Below, piece by piece: positions 1 to 6,323 of a stretch of DNA of 9,581 bases. The first letter of the stretch is position 1; every line of letters starts with the position of its first letter. Both the position numbers and the translations under genes were made by a program. Where the stretch lies: the NCBI GenBank assembly GCA_003501365.1, contig DNPP01000018.1, forward strand, positions 1 to 9,581. Direction: 5' to 3'. Source of the DNA: Bacillota bacterium. Lineage in GTDB: Bacteria; Bacillota; UBA4882; UBA8346. The notes under the pieces were generated by a model that did not search any database, had not been told where the DNA came from, and saw only the letters and a program-made list of their open reading frames with translations.

Positions 1-2
1 TG

Positions 3-95
3 AAGGAATATGCCAAGTCTTTGAATGATAGCAGCTTTATCTATGTCACTCCGAGTATTGAGGTAATCGGACAAGGGTTTGGTGATGGTTATTAA
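3..95 (+). CDS. C-terminal end of an unidentified protein (partial)
   Basis: Frame 3 is open from the left edge and ends at TAA 93-95, giving 30 residues that finish ...IEVIGQGFGDGY. The other two plus frames meet stop codons within the first 30 bases, and the composition (alternating hydrophobic residues, then a Gly-rich tail) looks like real protein. The start and most of the gene lie outside the window. I do not recognise the family from so short a tail. It runs toward the nucleoside hydrolase gene, so the two converge over the 96-211 spacer. It could also be a chance open frame; the support is the open frame and the position of the stop. Confidence 0.45.
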   Translation, partial: KEYAKSLNDSSFIYVTPSIEVIGQGFGDGY

Positions 96-211
96 TACCG
101 AAGTTTAAAACAAAATCCAATAAACCTAGAATCCCGCAAACAGCGATAGTGGCAAATCCGTCACATTCAATATAATCCTGGTAAGAGAAGGGTATCGGTT
201 GAAAATTCATT
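96..211. other. Short convergent spacer
   Basis: These 116 bases lie between the partial plus-strand gene and the end of the nucleoside hydrolase gene. The only structure I see is the hairpin at 194-220, described separately. The A-rich stretch around 100-130 shows no coding signal or recognisable site. Confidence 0.5.
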
Positions 212-220
212 TCAACCGAT
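194..220 (-). terminator. Hairpin overlapping the nucleoside hydrolase stop codon, possible weak terminator
   Basis: ATCGGTTGAAA (194-204) and TTTCAACCGAT (210-220) form an 11-bp perfect stem with a 5-base loop. On the minus strand the first arm contains the TGA stop of the hydrolase gene, and the bases after the stem are pyrimidine-rich (ACCCTTCTCTTAC) but have no clean run of T. On the plus strand there is no T tract at all. It most likely ends or protects the 3' end of the transporter-hydrolase mRNA. A purely RNA-stabilising role is equally possible. Confidence 0.5.
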
Positions 221-1126
221 CAGCCTGTGAACCAGAAGATCCTCAAAAGCCGTCAAATCTTTCCATCCCGTGGCGCATCTGATCGGTTTGGCAGTATCAT
301 CAATCATTGTGAATCCGTCATCAGTAACCCGTATGCCCAGTTCCTCCATATGTAACAATTTCTCACTATACACCAGATAAATGGCTACCGTATCATACAA
401 TATAGTACTTTCAGTCCCATATCCCGCGGAATGCTTTTCCCCTTTATACTCCTCATCCCATATCCGGTAGTTTTCCATCAAAGCTTGTATGGTCTTGGTT
501 TGACTTTGCTGTACTTGGCGGTATTTGGCGCCGCTGAGTTTAACTAAACCGCAGGTATCGACGGGGGTAATTACCATTTCCCAAGGCGCTGAAAACACCC
601 TCTGACATGCTTGTGGATTAACCCAGACATTATACTCCGCGCTTATTTTAGCAGAACCCAAATATCCTTTGCGCACGCTGCCCTGCATTCCCACAAACCG
701 CGTTTTATGGGCAATGGCTGGCTCTCTTGCCAAAGCTTCGGCCAGATTTGGGACTGGAGCGATGGAGATCAGCGTTATCGGTACAGACGAATTCATAATC
801 ATACTAATCATTGCTCCGACCCCATCGCGATAAACCTTACCCGGATAGCTGTCAAGATTATATCCTTCCACCCATCTCCCCTGAGCCTCGATTTGGGCTG
901 ATGATTTGATTCCCACTCCTACCGGAATGTCAGTCCTACCGCTTGCCTCCAGAAACTTAGCCACGATTTTGGCGCGATATTCCGTGTTGCCATGATCCGT
1001 TAAAATAAGTTTTACATCAAGCTCGGGACTACCCAACATCATGGCAATTGCCCACATATCGTCAATGTCGCTTCCAACATCAGTATCCAAAATCACTGGA
1101 ATTTTTTGTGTGTTTGGCTGGTTCAT
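212..1126 (-). CDS. Nucleoside hydrolase, inosine-uridine (IunH) family
   Basis: The 304-residue protein is close to the usual family length (about 310). The N-terminal calcium and ribose-binding signature appears as DTDVGSDIDD at residues 14-23, followed by a GN pair at 46-47, the substrate-binding AEYN at 163-166 (family AEFN) and a C-terminal YDTVA at 244-248, whose Asp245 aligns with the last calcium ligand. Family members hydrolyse the N-glycosidic bond of nucleosides to ribose and free base in the cytoplasm. The family His just before that Asp is Tyr here (Tyr244), so the substrate may not be a standard purine nucleoside. There is no signal peptide. The start is supported by AAAGGAG (1138-1144), 11 bases upstream. 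It is the last gene of the operon, 33 bases after the MalG-type permease gene, which suggests that it processes the imported solute. The fold is confident; the substrate is inferred. Confidence 0.9.
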   Translation of the reverse strand: MNQPNTQKIPVILDTDVGSDIDDMWAIAMMLGSPELDVKLILTDHGNTEYRAKIVAKFLEASGRTDIPVGVGIKSSAQIEAQGRWVEGYNLDSYPGKVYRDGVGAMISMIMNSSVPITLISIAPVPNLAEALAREPAIAHKTRFVGMQGSVRKGYLGSAKISAEYNVWVNPQACQRVFSAPWEMVITPVDTCGLVKLSGAKYRQVQQSQTKTIQALMENYRIWDEEYKGEKHSAGYGTESTILYDTVAIYLVYSEKLLHMEELGIRVTDDGFTMIDDTAKPIRCATGWKDLTAFEDLLVHRLIG

Positions 1127-1159
1127 TTGACGATCCGCTCCTTTGTCATCCTGAAAATT

Positions 1160-2005
1160 TTATCCTTTAATCGCACCTGTAACCAAACCTTTTTGAATGT
1201 ATTTCTGAAAGGCAATATACAAGCTGATAACCGGCAGAACCGAAACGGTCATAAAGGCAAAAATTAAAGGCCAATCCGTGCTTCGCTCGCCGATAAAGTT
1301 GCTCATGCCAACCATTACCGTCATACTGTCATAATTCTGCAAAAATACCATTGGGGTAAGAAAATCATTCCAGATCCAAACCACTTGAATTACGATTACC
1401 GTTAATAGAGAGTTCCTTAACAACGGGAAGATTATTTTCCAAAAAACTACATATTTTGAAGCTCCGTCGATTAGCGCCGCTTCATCCAATTCTTTCGGTA
1501 TCGTTTGCATGAAGCCCACATTATAAAATACCAGAAAAGGAATGTTACCTCCGATATAACATAAGATAATTCCTACGCTGGTATTGATGAGATGGACAAA
1601 ACCGAGAAGCTTATATAGAGGTAGCAATATCAGTAACGTTGGAAACATCAAGCCCATAACAAAGAAAAGATAAAGATTTTTATAAAATCTACTACTGTTA
1701 TTGCGTTGGATGGGATAAGCAGCCATCGAACTGAAAACGATCAAAAAAAGCATCGAAACAACCAGAATAACAGTACTGTTTTTGAACAATGTAAAGAAAT
1801 TGGACTGCGTAATCGCTTTAAAAAAATTATCCAAAAATAACTGTCTGGGGAAGCCATATGGTGACAGCATGAATTCTTTGGAGGTTTTAAAGGAGGTTGC
1901 CAAAAGTACATATAACGGAAAGACAAAACAGGTCAAAAAGAGCAGCGTAAGAAGCAAACTCCCCAATCGTTTCAAATTAAAACCGTTACCCTTTAGTTCA
2001 GACAT
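1160..2005 (-). CDS. ABC transporter permease, CUT1 (MalG-like) type
   Basis: This 281-residue membrane protein has six likely transmembrane segments (about 12-36, 73-96, 109-131, 138-160, 197-215 and 246-268). The cytoplasmic EAA loop at 172-195 (ELDEAALIDGAS, then FWKIIFPLL) is the site that docks onto the ATPase. A short N-terminus, a conserved region around TSFK and a C-terminus ending GAIKG are typical of MalG-type subunits, which lack the long extra loop of MalF. Its ATG directly abuts the TAA of the MalF-type gene, so the two are translationally coupled; GGGAGG at 2017-2022 sits 11 bases upstream. It should pair with the upstream permease to form the channel. No ATPase gene lies in the operon, so a shared MsmX-type ATPase encoded elsewhere is expected. 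The transported solute cannot be read from the permease. Confidence 0.95.
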   Translation of the reverse strand: MSELKGNGFNLKRLGSLLLTLLFLTCFVFPLYVLLATSFKTSKEFMLSPYGFPRQLFLDNFFKAITQSNFFTLFKNSTVILVVSMLFLIVFSSMAAYPIQRNNSSRFYKNLYLFFVMGLMFPTLLILLPLYKLLGFVHLINTSVGIILCYIGGNIPFLVFYNVGFMQTIPKELDEAALIDGASKYVVFWKIIFPLLRNSLLTVIVIQVVWIWNDFLTPMVFLQNYDSMTVMVGMSNFIGERSTDWPLIFAFMTVSVLPVISLYIAFQKYIQKGLVTGAIKG

Positions 2006-2890
2006 TTAGTATTGAACCTCCCGTTTCCGTAGGAATCCGATTTGAACCAGTGAAACTAAAAGCACAATAATAAACAGTGCGACTCCGACGGTAGTGGCGT
2101 ACCCCATGGTATTATTTTTAAAAGCTTCCCGAAAGATCATGAGGGAAAAGGTTTCGGTAGCGTATCCCGGTCCACCGTTGGTCATAATATAGATTAAGTC
2201 AAATACTTTCAGACTAGTAATCATATCAAACACCACCAAAATCGTAGTTGCCGGAGCTAATAAAGGCAGGGTAAGATACCAAAAGGCCTGTATCTTTCCA
2301 GCCCCGTCGATGGCCGCTGATTCATAAATATCCTCCGGTATGTCTTTAAGTCCCGCCGCATAAATGATCATGGCAAAGCCCACCATTTGCCATATCTGGG
2401 CTAATGCTACCAGCCAAATCGCAATTTTCGGGTTAGTCAGGCTGCCGAGTCCGATTTTTACCGGCAGATAGTTAGCTAATAAGCCCACAATTCCATAAAT
2501 CGGCGAATAGATATAATTCCATATAAAACCTACCACAATCGGACTAAGAATCACCGGCAAAAAAACCAGGAACTTGGCAATATTATTAATTTTATTGGAT
2601 TTATGATAAAATGCCGCCAAAAGCAGCCCGATGACATTTTGAGCCACAGTAAAGACGATCGCAAATAGAAAAGTATTGCGTAAGGCATTATAAAAATAAG
2701 GATCGTGAAAGAGTTCCCAATAATTTTGAAATCCTATCAACTTAAGTTCCCTGGAAAAACCGTCCCAATTGGTAAAGCTATAATAGAATGCTAACAATGA
2801 TGTAACAATGATAACCAGCGTATAGAAAAATAATGCGGGTGCGTAAAATGTGAAGTTAATCAGACGTTCCCGGATATTTTTGTCGTGCAT
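2006..2890 (-). CDS. ABC transporter permease, CUT1 (MalF/UgpA-like) type
   Basis: This 294-residue protein has six predicted transmembrane segments, starting at about 15-36, 73-95, 106-128, 157-180, 212-232 and 266-286. The EAA loop is at 187-212 (IYESAAIDGAGK, then LTLPLL), and the motif TNGGPGYATET at 237-247 is characteristic of MalF/UgpA-type sugar permeases. The N-terminal segment carries the NW(D/N) and FxNY elements seen in this family. It is the first membrane gene after the binding-protein gene, separated from it by 77 bases that contain a stem-loop. I see only a weak Shine-Dalgarno before its ATG (a GCGGG ends 7 bases upstream), so its translation may be modest compared with the binding protein. 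Confidence 0.95.
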   Translation of the reverse strand: MHDKNIRERLINFTFYAPALFFYTLVIIVTSLLAFYYSFTNWDGFSRELKLIGFQNYWELFHDPYFYNALRNTFLFAIVFTVAQNVIGLLLAAFYHKSNKINNIAKFLVFLPVILSPIVVGFIWNYIYSPIYGIVGLLANYLPVKIGLGSLTNPKIAIWLVALAQIWQMVGFAMIIYAAGLKDIPEDIYESAAIDGAGKIQAFWYLTLPLLAPATTILVVFDMITSLKVFDLIYIMTNGGPGYATETFSLMIFREAFKNNTMGYATTVGVALFIIVLLVSLVQIGFLRKREVQY

Positions 2891-2919
2891 ATCAAGCCCG
2901 CTTTCTGAATTTTAATAAA

Positions 2920-2947
2920 ATAGAGAGCAAGCAATCTTACTCTCTAT
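2920..2947 (-). terminator. Stem-loop with U-rich tail between binding-protein and permease genes
   Basis: Read on the minus strand, ATAGAGAG then AAG pair with CTT and CTCTCTAT around the loop ATTG. The single C/A mismatch seen on the plus strand becomes a U-G wobble in minus-strand RNA, giving 12 consecutive pairs. TTTTATT follows at once. The structure starts 20 bases after the stop codon of the binding-protein gene. It has the form of an intrinsic terminator but lies inside the operon, so it probably acts as a partial terminator or 3'-stabilising hairpin that keeps binding-protein mRNA in excess over permease mRNA. Confidence 0.6.
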
Positions 2948-2967
2948 CTATGACACTCGCTCAATAA

Positions 2968-4251
2968 CTACTTGGATTCTTTAAAACGTTGGACACACTT
3001 AACTGCGACTTCATCCATTTCTTTGATCACCGCATCAATGGAAACGGTTTTACTTAACAAAGCCTGAAAATTTTTCTGCCAGGCGTCTTGAATTCCCGGC
3101 GCCCATGTTTGATTGGTAAATTGGTAAGACGCCTTTTCCATGGCCGGAGCCATCTTATCGGTGATGGCGGCTGGTGTATCCGTTTTAATCTTCTTGGATG
3201 GCGAAAGCGCTACCGAATATTTCGAAAAGGAATTATAAACACTCTCTTCGGTTAAAAATTTCAGCAACTTTTTGGTCTCAGCCAGATTCTTCGATTTGTA
3301 ATAGATCCCATAACAGCTCCCCTGTCCAACCGGTATAGTGGTTTGATAGCCCACTGGCGCCGGCACCGGGAACATCCCGGCCGGGTATTGCGGATCAATC
3401 AGTTGTAATTCCGCAACAGTCCAACTACCGTTGACAGTCATCGCCGCATCGCCCTTGACCATCATCTGTTCTGCCTGTTCAATTGTTATGCCGAGAGGAT
3501 CCGCTCCGTAATACCCTTTGTCGTTTAACTCCATAAACATCTCCAAAGCTCTTTTATATTCCGAACGGGCAAACGTTGCTTTCCCCGCCATCAGAGCGTC
3601 ATCAAAATGGGGATATTTGGAGTATACCAGATTGCCGTTCAGCGTATAGATGGGAAGAAACTGTGGGCACCATGCCGTTTTCGCCGGCATCGCAATAGGA
3701 ACCTTCCCCGCTTCTTTAATTTTTTGACACACTTTCAGGAAATCTTCCCAGGTTCGCGGTACCTCCAGTTTTAAATCTGCAAAAATCTTTTTGTTGTAGA
3801 TGACTCCAATTACACTGGTTTCCAGCGGATAAGCATATACTTTTCCATTATATGATACTGCTTGCTTGGGTCCGTCATACAGATCTTTAACCCAAGGCTC
3901 ATGACTAAGGTCAGCCAGAAGACCACTTTTGGCATAAGGAACCACAGCTTGTAACCCTGGCCACAACTGAATTAAATCGGGGGCATCTCCGGAAGCCACT
4001 CTAATCTGAAGTGCTTGTGGATATTGATCGGTTGGAATGGCGCTAAATTGAATTTTTACATTCGCATGTAGCTTTGAATACTTTTGAAAGGCCGCTTCAT
4101 ACTGGTCCCGTAACGGGGTCTGCCAAGTTAGAAAGGTCAATGTGATATTTTTCTGGTTGGCGGCTTCCAATGGGGCTTTGTAGGCATCCACCATAAACGC
4201 AGCGATCAGTAGTACCACAGCAGCAATGAAGGCTATTACTTTTCTGTTCAT
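2968..4251 (-). CDS. Extracellular solute-binding protein, family 1 (CUT1 type)
   Basis: With the start chosen here the protein has 427 residues, normal for the SBP_bac_1 fold that captures sugars or other solutes and hands them to the permease pair. A frame extension adds 13 codons (ATG at 4290), but AAGGGAG at 4261-4267 lies 9 bases before the ATG at 4251, and that ATG gives a proper signal sequence: MNRK, a hydrophobic core over about residues 5-20, then a polar region. No cysteine occurs near the end of the core, so there is no lipobox; VDA or YKA at about 21-25 could be a signal peptidase I site, or the segment could be a membrane anchor. Family-typical features are the LTFLTW opening of the mature part, DLIQLWPG, and a GSW and PVPAP region in the C-terminal half. 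It is the first gene of the operon and divergent from the two-component genes. The ligand is unknown. Confidence 0.93.
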   Translation of the reverse strand: MNRKVIAFIAAVVLLIAAFMVDAYKAPLEAANQKNITLTFLTWQTPLRDQYEAAFQKYSKLHANVKIQFSAIPTDQYPQALQIRVASGDAPDLIQLWPGLQAVVPYAKSGLLADLSHEPWVKDLYDGPKQAVSYNGKVYAYPLETSVIGVIYNKKIFADLKLEVPRTWEDFLKVCQKIKEAGKVPIAMPAKTAWCPQFLPIYTLNGNLVYSKYPHFDDALMAGKATFARSEYKRALEMFMELNDKGYYGADPLGITIEQAEQMMVKGDAAMTVNGSWTVAELQLIDPQYPAGMFPVPAPVGYQTTIPVGQGSCYGIYYKSKNLAETKKLLKFLTEESVYNSFSKYSVALSPSKKIKTDTPAAITDKMAPAMEKASYQFTNQTWAPGIQDAWQKNFQALLSKTVSIDAVIKEMDEVAVKCVQRFKESK

Positions 4252-4260
4252 TTCATTCCA

Positions 4261-4267
4261 CTCCCTT
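4261..4267 (-). promoter_or_regulatory. Shine-Dalgarno that fixes the binding-protein start
   Basis: Minus-strand AAGGGAG sits 9 bases upstream of the ATG at 4251. It lies inside the reading frame if translation began at the ATG at 4290, and that upstream ATG has no comparable ribosome binding site. Confidence 0.75.
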
Positions 4268-4301
4268 ATTGTGTTAATTGGATTTCTCATTGCAATGATT
4301 A

Positions 4302-4330
4302 ATTATATTAAACTCTATACCTGCTAAAAA
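4302..4330 (-). promoter_or_regulatory. Candidate promoter of the transporter operon (good -10, weak -35)
   Basis: Minus-strand TATAAT occupies 4307-4302. At a 17-base spacing the -35 position reads TTTTTA, matching the consensus at only three of six bases. The predicted transcript would begin near 4295, leaving about 44 bases before the binding-protein start. A consensus -10 with a poor -35 is what one expects of a promoter that needs an activator, here plausibly the YesN-type regulator. AT-rich DNA gives many chance -10 matches, so the confidence is limited. Confidence 0.4.
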
Positions 4331-4426
4331 AGATATCCATAAATTTGCCCAATTTAGGTGGACTTTTTTGACATCCGTCCTGAGGTTCATTTCCATTATT
4401 GCCCGGGGCATCCATTCGGAAATACT

Positions 4427-4455
4427 TTGACTCTCTCTTTTTTTCAAGATACAAT
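4427..4455 (+). promoter_or_regulatory. Sigma-A promoter of the two-component operon
   Basis: TTGACT (4427-4432) and TACAAT (4450-4455) each match the vegetative consensus at five of six positions and are exactly 17 bases apart. Transcription would start near 4462. This excludes the upstream ATG codons at 4358 and 4454 as translation starts from this promoter and supports the ATG at 4496. Confidence 0.7.
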
Positions 4456-4476
4456 GATATTTGATAAATGGAATTT

Positions 4477-4481
4477 GGAGG
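4477..4481 (+). promoter_or_regulatory. Ribosome binding site of the kinase gene, long spacing
   Basis: GGAGG lies 14 bases before the ATG at 4496, longer than the usual 5-10. No start codon at better spacing is in frame, and the other in-frame ATG codons have no Shine-Dalgarno. The long spacer may lower translation of the kinase. Confidence 0.5.
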
Positions 4482-4495
4482 TCTACCTATCATCC

Positions 4496-6319
4496 ATGCC
4501 AGGAATTCCAAACATCATCAAAAACTTTTTAACCGGCCCTAATATTCGGACCAGGATCATTGTCCGATATACCATCATCATCCTTATTTCAGTCTTTACA
4601 GTTGTTTCCGTCCTATATTTCTATATTGCCAAAATAACCGAAGACGAAATCAACGACTACTCCAATATAATTATCAATCAAATCAGCAAAAATATTGATA
4701 ATGATTTTAACAATCTGGATGCCTTATTAAATTCCATTTATAACTATAATAGCCGGGAATCATTATTGGAATCTAACGACCGGCTGACATCCTATCAATT
4801 ATTGCAAATGGCCGACAAGGCTTTAGAAATCATCCGGAATATTTTGTTTTTACGAAATGATATCGTTTCGGTAACGATTTACTCTCTCAAGAATCATTAT
4901 GTTTATGAAAGAAATAAAGACGGCGACTATACTTTTGAATCCAGCGATCGCTTTTTGAATGCAGCTTGGTATCAAAGGCTGATGTATAGCGATACTAGCC
5001 TATATACGGAAAAAAGCGGCCCCGGAAGCGATCCGGATCTGTTAAAAGTATATAAAAAAGTTAAGGGCAGTGATTTGAAAAAAGATGTCGGGATCATCCA
5101 GGTCGATTTAAACTATCGGCAGATGAAGGAAGCCTTTGATGAAGTGAAATATGTTCACCAGGGACGAATTATTATCCTCAGCAGCAGCGGAGAGATCATC
5201 TATGATACGGAAGAAGCCCGGGCCGGATACTCCGATTATCAGAGCTTAAACCGAATTCAATTGCCTAAGAGTGGAATCGCCGAGGTGAATTTTCATCACA
5301 ACAGATTTTTTGTAAAGAAGTATTATCAGGAAAAAACCGGTTGGAACATCTTATATCTGACATCCGTAGACTCGGTTTATCGGGTCGTAAAAAATATCAA
5401 AAAAATATCCGGTATTACCGCTTTGCTTTTAATCGTCGTATTGACCTATCTTAACCGAAAATTCGCCGCCAGTTTTTCGAAACCCTTGGAGCAGATTACC
5501 CTGCATTTTAAAAAGATAGAAAATGGTAAGTTGATACCATTTCAATCCGACTATCCTCACCAGGACGAAATCGCCAAACTGATTACGGGCATGAATTCTA
5601 TGGTGGAGAAGATTAATTACCTGATTGAATCGGAATACCGCACTCAACTGATGTTGAAAGATACCCAATTAAATGCGCTGATCGCTCAGATTAATCCGCA
5701 TTTTCTTTATAACGTTTTGGAAAATATCAGTGGTATCGGTTATGCCAATGGAATACCTGAGCTGGTGCTGATCAATGAAAATCTGATTGACCTTCTTAAA
5801 TACTGTATCAACTTTGAAAAACCCGAAGTGCCCTTGCGGCTGGAACTTGAGAGTCTGAAAAAGTATATTCAGATCGAAAATGCCCGGTTTGGGAATTCCA
5901 TCGAGCTGCAGGTAAAAATTTCTCCCGCACTATTGGAGCTAAACATACTCAAGTTCACATTACAGCCACTGGTGGAAAACGCCATATTGCACGGACTGGC
6001 CCCCAAACTGTATAGAGGATGCATTGAGATTTCGGCTCAAACTGTCAATCATATTTTAACTATCTTCATCCGTGATAATGGCGTCGGTATTGACGCTATA
6101 AAATTAAGCCAACTCAATTATTCCCTCGAAAACACTGTCAATCATCATGGGGTGACAGATAAAAAACACCATATCGGCATTGAAAATGTAAATTGGCGCT
6201 TAAAGCTTTTCTATGGTCGTGAATATGGCTTAACATATGAAAGCGTTCCGCAGATAGGAACAACGGTAATATTATCGATACCTGCGGTACAAGTCGTTAA
6301 TTTTGAATTGGGGAAGTGA
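4496..6319 (+). CDS. Sensor histidine kinase, YesM/LytS-type (His_kinase family)
   Basis: With the ATG at 4496 the protein has 607 residues. The open frame extends back to 4358, but the extra residues do not resemble protein and the promoter lies within them. Order of parts: a membrane segment at about 21-45, an extracytoplasmic sensor region of about 250 residues (probably Cache-like), a second membrane segment at about 304-322, a HAMP-like linker to about 375, and a cytoplasmic kinase core. The phosphorylation site is His402 in QINPHFLYN, the PF06580-type box. The ATP-binding part shows an N box LQPLVENAILHG with Asn495 and a G box DNGVG beginning at Asp527. All catalytic residues are present. 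It should autophosphorylate and pass phosphate to the regulator encoded 4 bases downstream. Such pairs usually control an adjacent CUT1 transporter. The signal sensed is unknown; the transported solute or a related sugar is the likely ligand. Confidence 0.93.
   Translation: MPGIPNIIKNFLTGPNIRTRIIVRYTIIILISVFTVVSVLYFYIAKITEDEINDYSNIIINQISKNIDNDFNNLDALLNSIYNYNSRESLLESNDRLTSYQLLQMADKALEIIRNILFLRNDIVSVTIYSLKNHYVYERNKDGDYTFESSDRFLNAAWYQRLMYSDTSLYTEKSGPGSDPDLLKVYKKVKGSDLKKDVGIIQVDLNYRQMKEAFDEVKYVHQGRIIILSSSGEIIYDTEEARAGYSDYQSLNRIQLPKSGIAEVNFHHNRFFVKKYYQEKTGWNILYLTSVDSVYRVVKNIKKISGITALLLIVVLTYLNRKFAASFSKPLEQITLHFKKIENGKLIPFQSDYPHQDEIAKLITGMNSMVEKINYLIESEYRTQLMLKDTQLNALIAQINPHFLYNVLENISGIGYANGIPELVLINENLIDLLKYCINFEKPEVPLRLELESLKKYIQIENARFGNSIELQVKISPALLELNILKFTLQPLVENAILHGLAPKLYRGCIEISAQTVNHILTIFIRDNGVGIDAIKLSQLNYSLENTVNHHGVTDKKHHIGIENVNWRLKLFYGREYGLTYESVPQIGTTVILSIPAVQVVNFELGK
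6310..6316 (+). promoter_or_regulatory. Shine-Dalgarno that fixes the regulator start
   Basis: GGGGAAG ends 7 bases before the ATG at 6324 and lies just before the kinase stop codon (6317-6319). An in-frame ATG at 6303 would add seven residues ahead of the receiver domain's first strand and would place this site inside the gene, so 6324 is preferred. Confidence 0.75.
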
Positions 6320-6323
6320 ACGT

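Larger units (their letters stand above)
4252..4495. promoter_or_regulatory. Divergent control region for the transporter operon and the two-component genes
   Basis: These 244 bases separate the start of the binding-protein gene from the start of the kinase gene. They hold the sigma-A promoter of the kinase, a candidate promoter of the transporter operon, the Shine-Dalgarno sequences of both, and an 11-bp perfect palindrome TGCCCGGGGCA at 4400-4410, a GC-rich block in otherwise AT-rich DNA, 16 bases upstream of the kinase -35. CATCC(G/A)T occurs at 4372 and 4409 as a possible direct repeat. AraC-family regulators such as the neighbouring YesN-type protein normally bind repeats of this kind, but which bases it contacts cannot be told from one sequence. 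Short open frames that cross this region are chance. Confidence 0.6.

Noticed and set aside
611..901. 96-codon plus-strand open frame opposite the nucleoside hydrolase gene
   Set aside because: It is antisense to a clear conserved gene, its translation shows no domain, and no ribosome site is evident. It is a shadow frame.
1741..2009. Open frames on both strands over the start of the MalG-type permease gene
   Set aside because: They overlap a well-supported membrane protein gene in other frames and have Lys- or aromatic-rich translations without family features.
4308..4511. 67-codon minus-strand open frame across the divergent control region
   Set aside because: It overlaps both promoters and the kinase start, its composition does not look like a protein, and it lacks a Shine-Dalgarno.
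5429..5668. 79-codon minus-strand frame inside the kinase gene
   Set aside because: It is antisense to the HAMP and histidine-box coding region and has no independent support.
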